From: Pyruvatibacter sp. HU-CL02332
GTDB taxonomy: Bacteria; Pseudomonadota; Alphaproteobacteria; CGMCC-115125
Assembly: GCF_040362765.1 (NCBI RefSeq)
Contig: NZ_BAABWK010000001.1
Span: forward strand, 124,001-188,000
Direction of reading: 5' to 3'
Length of the DNA stretch: 64,000 nucleotides
The notes below the pieces were generated by a model. That model did not search any database. It was not told where the DNA came from and saw nothing but the letters and a program-made list of their open reading frames with translations. Positions 8,671-16,289 of this stretch are shown piece after piece; position 1 is the first letter of the stretch; each line of letters opens with the position of its first letter. Made by a program: the position numbers and the translations under genes.

Positions 8671-9440
8671 CCATCCGCACTGAAACTGAAGGGACTGTCG
8701 GCTGGATCATCATTGACCGTCCCACGCAGAAAAACGCTCTGACCACCGCCATGTGGGATGACATTCCCCGTGCGGTTACAAAGCTCGATGCAGATGACAG
8801 CGTGCGCGCCATCATTTTGCGCGGTGCCGGGGATGACGCCTTTGCCGCCGGGGCTGACATTCGCGAACTGCATCAAATGGGCGATGACCCAAAGGCGCTG
8901 GCAGACTTTGAAGACAAGTTTGAAGCCGCGCAGGCGAGCCTGGAAGACTGCAGCAAGCCGGTGATCGCGGCCATTCAAGGCCCGTGCATGGGCGGCGGCC
9001 TGGCACTGGCGCTTGCCTGCGACATGCGTATGGCGGCCGTCGAAGCAACATTCGCCATTCCCGCCGCGCGTCTCGGGCTGGGCTATGCAGCCCCCGCCGT
9101 AGCCCGGCTCACCCGCGCTGTGGGACCGACAAACGCGTTTGAAATCCTCGCCACGGCGCGGCGATATGATTCACTGAGTGCGCACCGCCTTGGATTGATC
9201 AACGACCGTTTGCCCGACTGGGACGTGTTTCGCCATGCCGAACAGGTGGCCACCCATATGGGCCGCAACGCGCCCCTCACCCTGCATGCCGCCAAGGCAA
9301 CCATCACCGCCCTCAACCGTCAGGATGGGTCCTTGCAGGCCGCCGAAGAACTGATCATGCGATGCGGCAGCAGTGAGGATTTTGCGGAAGGTCGCAAGGC
9401 ATTCACCGAAAGCCGTGAGCCTAAGTTTCAGGGCCGCTAG
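8667..9440 (+). CDS. crotonase-fold protein lacking hydratase glutamates
   Basis: Enoyl-CoA hydratase/isomerase superfamily protein of 257 residues. The CoA/oxyanion motifs are clear: AFAAGADIREL and IQGPCMGGGLALALACDMR. In rat mitochondrial hydratase the two catalytic glutamates sit in GGGCELA and QPEILLG; here the matching positions read GGGLALA and IPAARLG, so both appear to be Ala. It is therefore unlikely to be an ordinary hydratase; isomerase, hydrolase, lyase or structural roles remain open. Coupled by a 4-bp overlap to the preceding hydrolase and followed by repeat copy B. Confidence 0.85.
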   Translation: MTIRTETEGTVGWIIIDRPTQKNALTTAMWDDIPRAVTKLDADDSVRAIILRGAGDDAFAAGADIRELHQMGDDPKALADFEDKFEAAQASLEDCSKPVIAAIQGPCMGGGLALALACDMRMAAVEATFAIPAARLGLGYAAPAVARLTRAVGPTNAFEILATARRYDSLSAHRLGLINDRLPDWDVFRHAEQVATHMGRNAPLTLHAAKATITALNRQDGSLQAAEELIMRCGSSEDFAEGRKAFTESREPKFQGR

Positions 9441-9452
9441 ACTTACAAGCCC

Positions 9453-9543
9453 CCGTATCCCCGGACTTGATCCGGGGTCCACTCTCGTCTGCTGAGCAGT
9501 TGATCGTTTGCGAGTAGGCCCCGGATCAAGTCCGGGGACACGG
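9453..9543. repeat. 91-bp dispersed inverted-repeat element, copy B
   Basis: Same length, ends and orientation (TCCACTC arm first) as copy A; the centre contains AGTTGATCGTTTGCGAGTAG, shared almost exactly with copies D and G. It lies between two convergent genes. Confidence 0.95.
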
Positions 9544-9554
9544 ATGGTGGGTGT

Positions 9555-10130
9555 TTACGGGAGTCTGGGCTCGCCTGGAGCCACTGTCAGCGGCGTGTGC
9601 TTTTCGCAGTCAAAATTATCTGCCGTTGTATCTGCAATCTGCTGTGCGACTGCATTGGCATCTGTGACGGCCTTGGCATCCACATAGCCGATGTGACAGG
9701 AGCGTTCGCCCGGCGTGGCGGGTACCTTGGTGACGACCAGCACATTGCCCTTGCCGCTCTCTTCACCCATGCCGCTATCGGTGAAGTAGCGCAGGATCAT
9801 GGCGTAGGGTTCAAACGAACCCGCCGCCACTTCGCCGCGCCATTCAGCTTTTGTGTGCACGTTGTTGAAGGATGAGAGTGTCTGGAAATGCGTCTCGGTC
9901 TGCTCGCCTGCGCGGCGCGGCTCAACCCAGAACCGCAAATCGCCCTCCATCACCCGCAACTCCCAGCCATCGGGGCCCGGGCAAATGGCTTCATACGCGG
10001 GCTCGTCGCCAAAGTCCTGACCCTGCGGGCAGGTATCGAGATTGATGTCGGAGTATTTGCTGACCGGTTCGGCGGATGCAGGTGCCGCAAAGGCCGCAAC
10101 AAACACTCCGGCGATGATGAGATGGCGCAT
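9555..10130 (-). CDS. exported protein of unknown function
   Basis: 191-residue protein with a clear signal peptide (MRHLIIAGVFVAAFAAPASA, then EPVSKYSD), so periplasmic. The mature part has four cysteines (DTCPQG, EAICPGPDGW, RSCHIGYVD, FDCEKH), consistent with disulfides, and acidic/aromatic strands. I do not recognise the family. ATG 10130 begins the signal peptide; the upstream extension to 10160 is unlikely. The DUF427 gene lies 38 bp upstream on the same strand, so they may be co-transcribed. Confidence 0.75.
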   Translation of the reverse strand: MRHLIIAGVFVAAFAAPASAEPVSKYSDINLDTCPQGQDFGDEPAYEAICPGPDGWELRVMEGDLRFWVEPRRAGEQTETHFQTLSSFNNVHTKAEWRGEVAAGSFEPYAMILRYFTDSGMGEESGKGNVLVVTKVPATPGERSCHIGYVDAKAVTDANAVAQQIADTTADNFDCEKHTPLTVAPGEPRLP

Positions 10131-10168
10131 GACTTGTCCCTCAATGGATGCCCGCTGCAATGACGGGT

Positions 10169-10567
10169 CTAGTGTTCTTCGACCTTAATGCGATCCGTGT
10201 AGAAAGCCAGATGGTCCTTGATGTCGGCCCATTCGGCAAACGGGTCCTCATAGGTCCAGACCGCGTTCACGCCCGGCTCCCCTGCCGCCGTCACGGAGTA
10301 ATAGGAGGCAGCCCCCTTGAGCGGACAATAGGTTGTGTGATCGGTCTTGGTCAGGCCGCTGAAATCCGTATCCGTCGCCGGTACATAGATCATCGGCGTG
10401 TAGTCGCCTTCATGCAGGCGAATGGCATTGCGGGTGCGGGCGATCTGGATGTCGCCCATGGTCACCACCACCTCACCAGAAACAGGTTCCAGTCGGATGC
10501 GGCCCGGCGCTTCCGCCAGCCGGGATGGAAGCTCTGCGCCGGATACCGTCTTTGATGTCGCTGTCAT
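10169..10567 (-). CDS. DUF427 domain protein
   Basis: 132 residues, soluble. The DUF427 pattern is visible: IARTRNAIRLHEGDYTPMIYVP followed by TYCPLKGAASYYSV and AVWTYEDPFAEWADIKDHLAFY. The family is a small beta-fold of unknown biochemical function. It precedes the exported protein gene (38 bp) and is divergent from the SDR gene at 10666. Confidence 0.88.
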   Translation of the reverse strand: MTATSKTVSGAELPSRLAEAPGRIRLEPVSGEVVVTMGDIQIARTRNAIRLHEGDYTPMIYVPATDTDFSGLTKTDHTTYCPLKGAASYYSVTAAGEPGVNAVWTYEDPFAEWADIKDHLAFYTDRIKVEEH

Positions 10568-10665
10568 GTCGCGCTCCTTAATTTCGTCGGTCTGGGCTTG
10601 AAGTCATCGTCCATCCCCGCCTTATTGGGTGCAACAAGATAAAGCACCAGCGAGGGAGACCATTC

Positions 10666-11454
10666 ATGCGTATCGACGGACTGACCGCCATTGTCACAGG
10701 TTCCGCCACCGGCCTTGGCGCGGCCATTGCCATCAAGCTGGCAGAACGTGGCGCCAATGTGGTGATCAATTTTACAAAAAGTAAGACCGAAGCCGAAGAA
10801 ACAGCGGAAGCATGCGAAGCAGCAGGCGGCAAAGCCGTGCTGGTGCAGGCGGATGTCTCCAAGGACGAAGACTGCCGCCGCATGGCCCAGGAGACGGTTG
10901 ATGCCTTCGGACGCATCGACATTCTGGTCAACAACGCAGGCGGCACCAAGTTTGCCGACCACAACAAGCTCGACGATCTGGATGCCGAAGACTTTCACTG
11001 GATCTACGGCCTTAACGTGGTTGGCCCCTACCAGATGATCCGCGCCTGCCTGCCGCACCTGAAAGAACACGGCAAAGGCAAGGTCGTGAACGTCTCTTCC
11101 ATTGCCGGTGTCGCGGGCATCGGCTCGTCGGTGGCCTATGCAGCCTCAAAGGGCGCACTCAACACCATGACGCTGTCCCTCGCCCGCTCACTGGCACCGG
11201 AAGTCCGCGTCAATGCCATCTGCCCCGGCTTCATCGGCACACGCTGGTTCAAGGACAAGTTCGGCGACAACATGTTCCAGCAGATCGTGGCGGATCAGGA
11301 AGCCACCATGCCGCTGAAGCAGGCCGGCACCCCGGAACTGGTGGCAGATGCCGCCGTGTTCTTTGCCTGTGAAGGCGGCGAACACATCACCGGCGAGACA
11401 CTCATTACAGATGCCGGTATGCATATGGGATACGCGCCACAAGTCGCCCGTTAG
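10666..11454 (+). CDS. SDR family oxidoreductase (FabG-like)
   Basis: Classical SDR of 262 residues with TGSATGLG, NNAG, VSSIAG and YAASK in the usual order, and the C-terminal ITGETLITDAG ending typical of FabG-like enzymes. The substrate is unknown. Ribosome site GAGGGAG is 9 bases before ATG 10666. The last codons (Lys-less end QVAR) form the first unit of a 28-bp tandem repeat. A Rid-family gene follows 67 bp downstream, suggesting one transcript that ends at the terminator at 11957. Confidence 0.87.
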   Translation: MRIDGLTAIVTGSATGLGAAIAIKLAERGANVVINFTKSKTEAEETAEACEAAGGKAVLVQADVSKDEDCRRMAQETVDAFGRIDILVNNAGGTKFADHNKLDDLDAEDFHWIYGLNVVGPYQMIRACLPHLKEHGKGKVVNVSSIAGVAGIGSSVAYAASKGALNTMTLSLARSLAPEVRVNAICPGFIGTRWFKDKFGDNMFQQIVADQEATMPLKQAGTPELVADAAVFFACEGGEHITGETLITDAGMHMGYAPQVAR

Positions 11455-11516
11455 GGCGCCGACCAGATAAGTCGCCCGCTAGGGCGCCGAGAAAACAAGT
11501 CGCGCGATAGGGAGAA
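11441..11516 (+). repeat. 28-bp tandem repeat, 2.7 units
   Basis: Units begin at 11441, 11469 and 11497 with AAGTCGCCCG or AAGTCGCGCG followed by (T/C/A)TAGGG. The first unit covers the end of the SDR gene including its stop codon; the third unit ends at the ribosome site of the Rid gene. Units 1 and 2 differ at one position in the first 22 bases. Confidence 0.8.
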
Positions 11517-11521
11517 GCAGA

Positions 11522-11917
11522 ATGACAATCACGAAACACAACCCCGACACCATGCCGGACGCGGGTGCCATGGGCTACACACAGGTAACAACCACACCAC
11601 CGGGCGAAATGATCTTCCTGTCCGGTCAGGTGGCATGGAGCCGCAATGGCGACCCGATACCCGAAGCCCTGGCGGATCAGTCCGCCATCGCCGTTGGCAA
11701 TGTTAAGAAAGGCCTTGAGGCTGTCGGCGCAAGTGCTGCCAACATCACCTCCATGCGCATCTATGTGGTGGGCCTCACTGACGACAATGCAGGCCAGGCC
11801 TATGCGCCCCTGCCTGAGTTCTTTGGCGGACAGGCCCCCTGCGTCACCATGATTGGGGTTTCATCACTGGCATCCCCGGAACTGAAGATCGAAATCGAGG
11901 TTATGGCGGTCAAATAG
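11522..11917 (+). CDS. Rid (YjgF/YER057c/UK114) family protein
   Basis: 131 residues, small trimer-forming Rid fold. The N-terminal MIFLSGQVAW and the C-terminal VSSLASPELKIEIEVMAVK are family hallmarks. The Arg of RidA that binds the substrate carboxylate (in the ARSxV strand) is not present: the same strand reads CVTMIGV. It may therefore not be a canonical enamine/imine deaminase. It follows the SDR gene, probably in one transcript, and is followed by a strong terminator. Confidence 0.85.
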   Translation: MTITKHNPDTMPDAGAMGYTQVTTTPPGEMIFLSGQVAWSRNGDPIPEALADQSAIAVGNVKKGLEAVGASAANITSMRIYVVGLTDDNAGQAYAPLPEFFGGQAPCVTMIGVSSLASPELKIEIEVMAVK

Positions 11918-11956
11918 AGGGCCGGGCCTCTCGCATCACATCTTCAGATGACGATG

Positions 11957-11987
11957 GAAAAACCGCCGCTTTCGGCGGTTTTTTTGT
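11957..11987 (+). terminator. Rho-independent terminator after Rid gene
   Basis: AACCGCCG pairs with CGGCGGTT around a 4-base loop and is followed by a run of seven T. The preceding A run also makes it work on the other strand. Confidence 0.9.
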
Positions 11988-12193
11988 TATGTGACATTTT
12001 TATTGCCCAAAAATGACGCACCGCCTGCAGACATCTGACGGGCGCACTGCAGCGCAATATCTAGGCATTCGCACTTGCAGCAAAAAATCTGTGCAACTCC
12101 AACATGGCCTTGGTTATTCCTTGAGCGAAATCCCTAAAAACTCAACACGTTAGAGCCTTTGACGGCCGCGCATTTCGCTGATAGCGAGGAGAT

Positions 12194-12312
12194 ATATCGG
12201 GTCTTTCGGCGTTGGCTGCGTGTTCTAGAAGCGAAGCTGACACCACAAAAGGAGCTCGTCCCTCCTTGCGCGGGCCGGATCACTTGGGGGAGTGATCCGG
12301 CCCGTTTGTTTT
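12194..12312 (+). ncRNA. candidate small RNA with own promoter and terminator
   Basis: No protein gene ends here, yet a perfect 14-bp terminator stem (12271-12284 with 12291-12304) is followed by TTTGTTTTT on the + strand. Just before it, AAGGAG (12249-12254) pairs with CTCCTT (12262-12267), exposing CCTCC, the anti-Shine-Dalgarno sequence. A possible promoter is TTGACG (12159-12164), 17 bases, TAGCGA (12182-12187). The start is therefore a guess. Between the Rid terminator (11987) and this promoter I see no gene. It could also act as a trailer for the opposite-strand hydrolase gene, which ends at 12313. Confidence 0.5.
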
Positions 12313-13071
12313 TCAATCAGCAGTGGTGAGAAAACGAATGACCTCGGCTTTGGTCACCTTGTCACCCACCGCGCGCATGTGATCACGGCGGGGCACCACC
12401 ACGCAGTCAGCACCGGGAATGAGCGCCGCCAGGGGCGCCGGATCACGCGCCACATCATCCGCCTCACCTGCAATCACCAGTGTTGGCGCTGAGATCGCAC
12501 CAAGATCATCCGCTGTAAAAGCCTTGCCGATGCCGCGAATGCAGGCGGCCAGTGCTCGCTTGTCGGCGCCGGTCTGGTCCGCAAACAGGCGGAAGCGGCG
12601 CGGCACTTCCTGACTTTGAGGCGGCACATCGTCCTGCAGCAGGCCTTGCGCAATCTCTTCATTGCGATGGCCCGTCTCCCGCAACATGTTTTCGCCCACG
12701 CCCGCCAGCACGAGGCGGGACACAAGCTCCGGCCGCTGTACCGCAAGCACGGCGGAGGTGAAGGCACCCATGGAATACCCCATGACCATCACCGGTCCTG
12801 AGTCGAGCGTCTCGATCACAGCGGCAACGTCAGCCGCCAGCTCCTCAAGGGCATAGTCCGCTGGATCATAGAACTTGGTGCTGCTGCCATGCCCCCGCAG
12901 ATCAGGCGCGAGGGCACGAAAGCCAACGTCAGCAAGCGGCGCAATCCAGCCCGGCGCCACCCAGTTGGTGACATGGTCTGACGCGAAGCCATGGACCAGC
13001 ATTATGGGCGCACCGCCATCGTCGCCTTCATACACGTGAATATGCGCATCACCGCGCGTTACAAGATCCAT
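12313..13071 (-). CDS. alpha/beta hydrolase
   Basis: 252-residue alpha/beta hydrolase. Visible are MLVHGFASDH (oxyanion region), LAPDLRGHGSS, the nucleophile elbow GYSMGAF, GEADDVARD with the acid, and RRDHMRAVGD with the histidine. No signal peptide, so cytosolic. Substrate unknown. The stop abuts the terminator of the candidate small RNA on the other strand. Confidence 0.85.
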   Translation of the reverse strand: MDLVTRGDAHIHVYEGDDGGAPIMLVHGFASDHVTNWVAPGWIAPLADVGFRALAPDLRGHGSSTKFYDPADYALEELAADVAAVIETLDSGPVMVMGYSMGAFTSAVLAVQRPELVSRLVLAGVGENMLRETGHRNEEIAQGLLQDDVPPQSQEVPRRFRLFADQTGADKRALAACIRGIGKAFTADDLGAISAPTLVIAGEADDVARDPAPLAALIPGADCVVVPRRDHMRAVGDKVTKAEVIRFLTTAD

Positions 13072-13127
13072 GTCATACCTGTCAGTCTGCGGGCCGTTGA
13101 GCGGACTTCATCATCATATCGTGTCCA

Positions 13128-13160
13128 CAAAAAAGGGGCACACCCTGCGGTGCGCCCCTT
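13128..13160 (-). terminator. Rho-independent terminator of the beta-trefoil gene
   Basis: Reading on the - strand, GGGGCGCAC and GTGTGCCCC pair around a short loop and are followed by a run of six T. It lies 20 bp after the stop of the gene at 13181-13717. Confidence 0.88.
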
Positions 13161-13180
13161 CAAACTGCTACGTGTCGAAT

Positions 13181-13717
13181 TTAGTTCCCTGCAGGAACGA
13201 ACTTCCACAGCTGTCCAGACACGTTCTGGCAATTGTCCATGAAGGCTGCGCCTCCAAGGGTAGAAGCCGGGTCAAACTTGTTGCCTTCCAGGCACTTGTT
13301 GTTGCCCTGGAACACTGTCTTCAGCTTGTACCAGCCATTGCCGGCAGGCTCGAACTTCCAAAGCTGACCAGACACATTCTGGCAGTCATCAAGGAAGGCC
13401 GCGCCACCAAGAGTTGATGACCGATCAAACTTGTTACCTTCAAGGCACTTGCCTTCGGGCATCTGGAAGGCTGTGGACAGCCGGTAGCGGCCCTGTCCTG
13501 CTGGAATGACGATCCAAAGCTGACCGGTGACATTCTGACAGTCATCCATGCGCGCAGCACCGCCCAAAGACAAAGACGGGTCGACGCGGCTGCCTTCAAA
13601 GCACTTGTTTTCCGGTGCCTGGAACTGCGTCTGCATCCGATAGAATCCAGGAAAGTCCTTTGCAGCCAGTGGTGTTGTGATCATCGCCGCCAAAAGGCCG
13701 GCCAATAGATACTTCAT
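13181..13717 (-). CDS. exported ricin-type beta-trefoil protein
   Basis: 178 residues with a signal peptide (MKYLLAGLLAAMITTPLAA). The mature part is three tandem repeats of about 50 residues, each with a Cys at the start (KCFEGS, KCLEGN, KCLEGN), a LGGAA turn, DDCQN or DNCQN, and QLW, as in ricin-B beta-trefoil lectins. Repeats 2 and 3 are nearly identical, suggesting recent duplication. Likely a secreted or periplasmic carbohydrate-binding protein; no enzymatic domain is attached. It ends at its own terminator and is monocistronic. Confidence 0.82.
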   Translation of the reverse strand: MKYLLAGLLAAMITTPLAAKDFPGFYRMQTQFQAPENKCFEGSRVDPSLSLGGAARMDDCQNVTGQLWIVIPAGQGRYRLSTAFQMPEGKCLEGNKFDRSSTLGGAAFLDDCQNVSGQLWKFEPAGNGWYKLKTVFQGNNKCLEGNKFDPASTLGGAAFMDNCQNVSGQLWKFVPAGN

Positions 13718-13870
13718 ATTCGATGTCCAGTTCGCGTGTGTTTATCTGGGCGGAAGCAGCCCAATTATTATTGCCCCCAGCGCCACGTGACCCACTTAGT
13801 CCCGCTCTGTCAAACACCACATGCGTCGTTTATGCTCGTGCCAACCAAATAGCGCATTGGAGCCTGAGCT

Positions 13871-15127
13871 GTGAGTGATCTGGACGCCCTCAAACGCGAG
13901 ACCTGTGACCGTATTGATGCGATGGCGCCTGAGCTGATCGACATCAGCCACCAGATCCACGCAAAACCGGAATTGGCCTTTCAGGAGCATTTTGCAGCGG
14001 GGCTATTGGCAGACACGCTCGACAAGCATGACCTGCCCGCAACCCGCAATGCCTTCGGGCTCGACACAGCCTACGCGGCGTCATTTGGCGAAAGCGGCGC
14101 GGAAGTCGGTATCTTGTCCGAGTACGACGCCCTGCCCGGCATCGGCCATGCCTGCGGACACAACATTATCGCAACCACAGGCCTGGGCGCGGCGCTGGGC
14201 CTTGCAGCCCTTAACGGCAAACTGCCGGGCCGCATTCGCTATCTCGGCACACCGGCAGAAGAAATGGGCGGCGGCAAGGAACTGATGGCGCAGGAAGGCG
14301 CGTTTGACGGACTGGATGCAGCCATGATGGTGCATCCCGCAGGCATCGACCTTGAGACCATGCCGTGCATCTGCGTCAGCGAAGTGCGTGTGACCTATCA
14401 CGGCAAATCCGCTCACGCCTCCGCCATGCCACATGCAGGCCTCAACGCGCTGGATGCGCTGGTCACCGCCTATCAGACACTCGCACAGCTGCGGCAGCAC
14501 ATTCGTCCGACAGAACGCATCCACGGCATCTTTACGGAAACGGGCCTTGCGCCAAACATCGTGCCCGATAGAGCCGCTGGACTGTTCTACGTGCGCGCGA
14601 AGAACGCAGGCGATCTGGCTGACCTCAAGGTGCGTGTTCAGGCGTGCTTTGACGCAGGCGCATTGTCGTCTGGCTGCCGCGCAGAAGTGGAATGGGCCAA
14701 GGCGGATTATCTCGACATGAAGACAAGCTTCGCGATCTCGGAAGCCTACGTCAAAAACGCCGAGACCCTGGGCCGCAACTTCGTTGACCTTGCAATGCTG
14801 CCATCAAGTTCCGCCGGCTCAACGGACATGGGCAACGTGTCCCACCGCGTGCCGTCCATCCACCCGATGATTTCCTGCGCGCCTGCCAATGTCGTGATCC
14901 ACAATCCCGAGTTTGCAAAATGGGCGGGCTCTGACCTGGGCGACAAGGCCGTGGTAGATGGCGCCAAATCCCTCGCCATGACAGCACTTGATTTCCTGAT
15001 GTCGCCGGACATGCAGCGGCAGGCAAAGGCGGACTTTGAGGCAAGCGCCGACGTGTCTCGCGATGCTGTGTCCCGCGCCTACAATCCGGATGGCCTCGCC
15101 GACATTGGCGGCTGCGGCTGCTGCTGA
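13871..15127 (+). CDS. M20 family amidohydrolase/peptidase
   Basis: Metal-dependent amidohydrolase of the M20D (AbgB/hippurate hydrolase) group, 418 residues. The metal site is visible in SEYDALPGIGHACGHN, the catalytic Glu in GTPAEEMGGGK, and further ligands in MMVHPAG and the distal histidine region SIHPMISCAP. The dimerisation domain is around residues 180-290. It probably removes an acyl or aminobenzoyl group from an N-acyl amino acid. The start is GTG. The extreme C-terminus GGCGCC is Cys-rich, an oddity. Confidence 0.87.
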   Translation: MSDLDALKRETCDRIDAMAPELIDISHQIHAKPELAFQEHFAAGLLADTLDKHDLPATRNAFGLDTAYAASFGESGAEVGILSEYDALPGIGHACGHNIIATTGLGAALGLAALNGKLPGRIRYLGTPAEEMGGGKELMAQEGAFDGLDAAMMVHPAGIDLETMPCICVSEVRVTYHGKSAHASAMPHAGLNALDALVTAYQTLAQLRQHIRPTERIHGIFTETGLAPNIVPDRAAGLFYVRAKNAGDLADLKVRVQACFDAGALSSGCRAEVEWAKADYLDMKTSFAISEAYVKNAETLGRNFVDLAMLPSSSAGSTDMGNVSHRVPSIHPMISCAPANVVIHNPEFAKWAGSDLGDKAVVDGAKSLAMTALDFLMSPDMQRQAKADFEASADVSRDAVSRAYNPDGLADIGGCGCC

Positions 15128-15215
15128 CGGACCTCATGACGTCTCTTTGATGTTTCCCATCACGCAACCAGCCAAGTAAGGTTGCCGCGAAAACAAAAAT
15201 GATGAGGAAACACCC

Positions 15216-16106
15216 ATGAAAGATTTCAGCGGAAAGATCGCTGTCGTAACCGGCGGCGGCTCAGGCATTGGACGTGAACTGACACGCCAACTGGCAGAAG
15301 CTGGCTGCAGCATCGCCATTTGCGACGTCTCCGAAGAGGACATGGCGGAAACCGTCGAGATCGCTATGACGGGTGCACCACAGGGTGTGAAGGTCACAGC
15401 CTTCAAGGCAGATGTCAGCAACGAAGATCAGGTCAACGCGTTCCGCGACCATGTGCGCGACGCCCACGACATTGATCACATCCACCTGCTCTTCAACAAT
15501 GCGGGCATTGGCGGCGGCAGCAGCTTCATCACCACCCCGCGCGAAGGCTGGGAACGCACATTCAATGTGTGCTGGTTCGGCGTCTACAACAACGCCCGCG
15601 CCTTCATGCCCCTGCTCCTTGCTGCTGACGAAGGACACATCGTCAATGTGAGTTCGGTCAATGGCTTCTGGGCAAGCCTTGGGTCAGATACCGCTCACAC
15701 GGCGTACTCCGCCGCAAAGTTTGCGGTAAAAGGGTTTACCGAAGCGCTGGTCAACGATCTGCGCCTCAATGCGCCCCACGTCAAATGCAGCGTCGTGATG
15801 CCCGGTCACATCGGCACCAACATTGCCCGCAGCACATTCCGCGAGTTCAGTGATGCAGAAGAAGCGCTGAGCCCGGAAGAAGCAGCCGCCGTCAACGATC
15901 ACTTCCGCACCAGTGCAACGACAACTGCAGCGCAAGCCGCCACCGTCATTCTGGATGGTGTGAAGGCTGAGACATGGCGCATTCTCATCGGCCCGGACGC
16001 TGTTGCTCTTGATAAAGCTGTGCGTGCCACACCCGAAGCTGCCTATGACGGTGATTTCGGCATGGAGATTTTTGCCAACCTGCGCTCGGCAACGGACAAC
16101 GCCTGA
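15216..16106 (+). CDS. SDR family oxidoreductase
   Basis: 296-residue classical SDR: TGGGSGIG, then NNAG, NVSSVNG with the catalytic Ser, and YSAAK with Tyr and Lys. The C-terminal part (residues 215-296), after MPGHIGTNIA, is longer than in FabG and resembles SDRs that act on large hydrophobic substrates. AGGAAAC lies upstream of ATG 15216. It lies 88 bp after the M20 gene, possibly in the same transcript. Confidence 0.87.
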   Translation: MKDFSGKIAVVTGGGSGIGRELTRQLAEAGCSIAICDVSEEDMAETVEIAMTGAPQGVKVTAFKADVSNEDQVNAFRDHVRDAHDIDHIHLLFNNAGIGGGSSFITTPREGWERTFNVCWFGVYNNARAFMPLLLAADEGHIVNVSSVNGFWASLGSDTAHTAYSAAKFAVKGFTEALVNDLRLNAPHVKCSVVMPGHIGTNIARSTFREFSDAEEALSPEEAAAVNDHFRTSATTTAAQAATVILDGVKAETWRILIGPDAVALDKAVRATPEAAYDGDFGMEIFANLRSATDNA

Positions 16107-16120
16107 CACCTGCAGACCAT

Positions 16121-16151
16121 ATGGATCCCCAGGTCAAGCCGGAGGATGGCG
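16121..16151 (+). repeat. 31-bp short repeat, copy 1
   Basis: Starts ATGGATCCCC and contains GGTCAAGCCGGAGGATGGCG. The same 31 bases with one change occur at 43126-43156. The core GGTCAAGCCGGAGG also forms the arms of the element at 39989-40076. Confidence 0.8.
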
Positions 16152-16183
16152 TTTGTAAAACGGCATTACGCCCCCACCACATT

Positions 16184-16274
16184 CCGTATCCCCGGACTTG
16201 ATCCGGGGTCCACTCTCATATGCTGCGGTTTGAAGCGTCTGCGAGTAGGCCCCGGATCAAGTCCGGGGCTACGG
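16184..16274. repeat. 91-bp dispersed inverted-repeat element, copy C
   Basis: Same ends, length and orientation as copy A; the centre differs (contains CATATGCTGCGGTTTGAAGC). It lies between the convergent SDR and GPH transporter genes. Confidence 0.95.
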
Positions 16275-16289
16275 ATATAATGGTGTCGC

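Noticed and set aside
12134-12316. Small - strand frame at 12134-12316
   Set aside because: It lies across the strong terminator stem of the candidate small RNA, has no ribosome site and is basic low-complexity sequence.
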